A stretch of 64,000 nt of DNA, from the NCBI GenBank assembly GCA_030524715.1, contig JAUNGB010000008.1:27905-91904 (forward strand), read 5' to 3'. This stretch comes from Eubacteriales bacterium. Its GTDB lineage: Bacteria > Bacillota > Clostridia > Lachnospirales > Lachnospiraceae. Every line of letters starts with the position of its first letter. Positions within the stretch are counted from its first letter, which is position 1. The translations under genes and the position numbers were made by a program. Under the pieces are notes generated by a model. It made no database searches and was not told where the DNA came from. It saw only the letters and a program-made list of their open reading frames with translations. Shown here piece after piece: positions 61,910 to 64,000 of this stretch.

Positions 61910-63496
61910 ATGAAACAAAAGAAAAGTATCGGACTTGTGATCGGACTGCTCGTTGTCTGCATTATCGCAGTGTGCGCTTTCTTTAAAGCATTTGACATGT
62001 ACAGGAATACACACAGAAAGCTTGATGATATTCTTACTCTGTCTTCTGCCCCTAAGCAGGAGCCGGCAGTTTCAGAAGCAGCCGAAAGCACCCTTAAGCT
62101 CTATGTCAACAATGAACCTGTCACGCTTACGCTGGATGGCTCCGGCGCAGAGTATGACTGCTTTACTTTGCACACGGATTTTGAAAACACGATCACGACG
62201 GAAGACAGCAGCCATACAGTTATGGTCAACGGCGAAGAACTGAAAGACGGTTCTTACAGCCTTGCATTGGATGAAATAAGCAGAACTAATAAGATCACCG
62301 TATCTGTAGACGGCGAGGAATATTATCTGAGAACATTGCCGGAGGATTTCCCGGAACTGACGGCGCTTGGAGAAAGCTCCATGGATGGCTATTTTTATAC
62401 AACTTTGGGAAACTTTGTAGTCAAATTTGATAAAAAAGGCCAGGTGGCCTTTTACCGCAGGGCTAACGCAACGAATGCAGGGCCTTTCCGGAGAAATGAG
62501 ATAGACGGAGAAGTTATTTATTCCTATCTGGAGGGCCGTTCCTCTGACGAGCATGTATTCCTTACCGGAACAGGCTACCGGACTACTGCCCTTGTAATGC
62601 TGAATGAACAATATCAGAAGGTTGACGAAGTTCCTTATATGGTAGAATCTGAAAAGATTCCTGCCAACTTCCCGCTGGAAAATCACGACTATCTGATTCT
62701 TGGCAAAGATCATTATATCCTGACTACCTATCTGGGCAAAAAAGTAACCAATATTTCGGAATCTGTGGAAGGCTCCGATTACGGCGCCAATGTAGTCGCC
62801 TGCATTTTCCAGGAGGTCAAAGACGGAGAAGTGATCTTTGAATGGGACAGCACAGACCATCCGGAACTTTATGAAGCAAGCCTTGAGGCCGGAGACTATG
62901 ATAATACTGTTAAATTCTGGGCTGATTATGCACACTTCAACTCGATAGTTATTGACCCGAAGGACAACAACTTTGTGTGCTCCTACCGTAATCTGGACAG
63001 CATTATCAAGATCGACAGGGAAACAGGGGAAATCCTCTGGTATCTGGGCGGTAAGAATGACGATTTCGGTTTGACCGAAGAGCAGCAGTTCCACCGCCAG
63101 CATAATGCAACCTTTACGGAAGACGGCTCTCTGCTGCTTTTTGACAATGGATGCCTTACAAACATTCTGGGGTATCCGGAGCTTTCTGCTGAAGAGAAAG
63201 CAGAGGGAGAAAGCAAACAGTATTCCCGGGGCATTAAGATCACGATAGATGAAGAAAAGAAAGAAGTTACGGATTTCAAGGAATACACCGTGGACGGCTT
63301 CTATTCATCATCCATGGGTTCCGCCCAGATATTGGACGACAGTACCGACACGATCCTTCTTGGCTGGGGAGGCAAATCCAAAGTCGGAATGCCGCTTTTC
63401 TCGGAAGTAAACAGCAGTGAAAAGAAGATTAATCTGGAAATCCTGTGTGCGGATTCTGACATTAACTGCTATCGTGTAACCTACTACGATAAATAA
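61910..63496 (+). CDS. Arylsulfotransferase (ASST)-like protein with N-terminal anchor
   Basis: 528 residues. N-terminal helix (IGLVIGLLVVCIIAVCAFFKA), then a small N-terminal beta domain and a propeller that matches the Arylsulfotrans family. Candidate catalytic histidines are His342 in DYAHFNSI and His395/His398 in FHRQHNATF. AssT enzymes move sulfate between phenols without PAPS. It may be secreted or membrane-tethered. Start after AAAGGAAGAAACC. No partner genes. Confidence 0.85.
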   Translation: MKQKKSIGLVIGLLVVCIIAVCAFFKAFDMYRNTHRKLDDILTLSSAPKQEPAVSEAAESTLKLYVNNEPVTLTLDGSGAEYDCFTLHTDFENTITTEDSSHTVMVNGEELKDGSYSLALDEISRTNKITVSVDGEEYYLRTLPEDFPELTALGESSMDGYFYTTLGNFVVKFDKKGQVAFYRRANATNAGPFRRNEIDGEVIYSYLEGRSSDEHVFLTGTGYRTTALVMLNEQYQKVDEVPYMVESEKIPANFPLENHDYLILGKDHYILTTYLGKKVTNISESVEGSDYGANVVACIFQEVKDGEVIFEWDSTDHPELYEASLEAGDYDNTVKFWADYAHFNSIVIDPKDNNFVCSYRNLDSIIKIDRETGEILWYLGGKNDDFGLTEEQQFHRQHNATFTEDGSLLLFDNGCLTNILGYPELSAEEKAEGESKQYSRGIKITIDEEKKEVTDFKEYTVDGFYSSSMGSAQILDDSTDTILLGWGGKSKVGMPLFSEVNSSEKKINLEILCADSDINCYRVTYYDK

Positions 63497-63578
63497 TAAA
63501 AGGCAAAGAAAAGCCGGATAAAAGTAAAAGCTAAATAAAAGCTAAATAAAAGCAAGGAGCAGAGTTTGTCCTGCTAAA

Positions 63579-63620
63579 AAAGAGTTCACCACGATTGCTG
63601 GTGAACTCTTTAAAAAAAAA
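63579..63620 (+). terminator. Terminator of the arylsulfotransferase-like gene
   Basis: AAAGAGTTCACCA-CGATTGC-TGGTGAACTCTTT, an exact 13-bp stem, but followed by A-run, so it may serve the minus strand as well. The sequence from 63621 to 63892 holds no gene I can support. Confidence 0.75.
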
Positions 63621-63892
63621 TTCTCACTGAAAAGTCTCGTGGCAATCTGCACTCATTAGTATGTAGCAAAGCGGAATGCGAATGTATGCTTTACCGAAAA
63701 TATATATTACAGACAGCAAGGTTAAATAGCGTATAATAAAAAAGCTGTATCAGATATGAAATGATTTTCACTTTTGTTACTAATGAGTAATGCGTAGTAA
63801 ATTAGTATCAGTGGTGTCAATTAATTTCTTATTTGATATAGAGTTTGCGAGAAGACGCAGAAATTTAATGATAATTCAAGGAGGAAAGCGCG

Positions 63893-63982
63893 ATGAAAAA
63901 AATGTGGAAAAAACTAACAGTACTTTTAATGGCAGCTATGTTAATCCTGAATTATTCACGGAGCAACAGCATCAACTGCTGA
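63893..63982 (+). pseudogene. Start of a secreted-protein gene, apparently frameshifted
   Basis: AAGGAGGAAAGCGCG precedes the ATG. The first 19 codons give MKKMWKKLTVLLMAAMLIL, a signal peptide, but the frame then runs NYSRSNSINC and stops. Moving one base into the +1 frame reads GATASTAEIRIVT, a natural cleavage region, to the window edge. Either a frameshift mutation or a sequencing error. Confidence 0.55.
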
Positions 63983-64000
63983 AATTCGCATAGTTACTGT

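Noticed and set aside
62072-63103. 343-codon minus-strand frame opposite the arylsulfotransferase-like gene
   Set aside because: A shadow frame produced by codon bias; the plus strand has the ribosome site and catalytic motifs.
1-64000. tRNA, rRNA or prophage genes
   Set aside because: No tRNA cloverleaf core, rRNA segments, integrase or phage structural genes were recognised by eye.

Overview
The window reads as a chromosomal segment of a Gram-positive, anaerobic gut-type Firmicute, most likely a Lachnospiraceae (Blautia/Dorea/Mediterraneibacter-like). The reasons are the mid-range base composition with strong AGGAGG ribosome sites, HrcA/CIRCE control of clpB, AddAB instead of RecBCD, a YesM-type two-component system beside a sugar ABC importer that lacks its own ATPase, stand-alone microcompartment shell genes, and small families such as DUF4250, DUF3791 and DUF4358. 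The genus is an inference. No rRNA, tRNA, CRISPR array, phage or complete insertion sequence was recognised.

Layout: 0.2-1.4 kb, a GltD-like flavoprotein. 1.6-3.2 kb, an ATPase/PD-(D/E)XK protein. 3.3-4.9 kb, two tandem EutS-type shell proteins plus an EutP/PduV GTPase-like protein behind a strong promoter and a terminator-like leader hairpin. 5.0-7.3 kb, a panD-panC-transporter operon. 7.8-14.7 kb, a MalT/LuxR-type regulator surrounded by two secreted proteins and a LemA/DUF3137 pair, whose upstream regions share a 15-16 bp sequence that I propose is the regulator's site. 14.8-17.4 kb, a MerR regulator and a second ATPase/nuclease-fold protein. 17.7-28.4 kb, a glycan-utilisation locus: response regulator, sensor kinase, solute-binding protein, two permeases, YicI-like alpha-xylosidase and GH3 beta-glucosidase, which suggests xyloglucan oligosaccharides.

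28.6-33.1 kb holds a YyaL-type protein, a nucleotidyltransferase-like protein and a short accessory patch: a DUF3791/DUF3990/DUF3791-like cassette lying between a GNAT gene 5' fragment and an AlbA_2/RecG-like gene 3' fragment. This is the best candidate for an incompletely described system. 33.1-36.2 kb is clpB with a CIRCE operator and a DUF4250 gene. 36.3-40.9 kb is a MarR-controlled heterodimeric ABC exporter. 41-49.2 kb carries a YbjQ-like protein, HelD, a lipoprotein, a methyltransferase, Hsp33 and NAD synthetase. 49.3-49.6 kb is a MITE-like element. 49.7-53.7 kb is an O-acylation cluster (SGNH, DUF4358, MBOAT, DHHW). 53.8-61.8 kb has a membrane-anchored small protein and addB-addA with a 35-codon ORF bridging them. 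61.9-63.5 kb is an arylsulfotransferase-like protein, and the right edge holds a secreted-protein gene that appears frameshifted within its signal peptide.

Several intergenic regions carry short dispersed inverted repeats: a 33-nt GTTACTGTT...AACAGTAAC family, and an element containing GAGCGTGTTTGA. Start codons were chosen from ribosome-binding-site spacing and often lie downstream of the longest possible reading frame.
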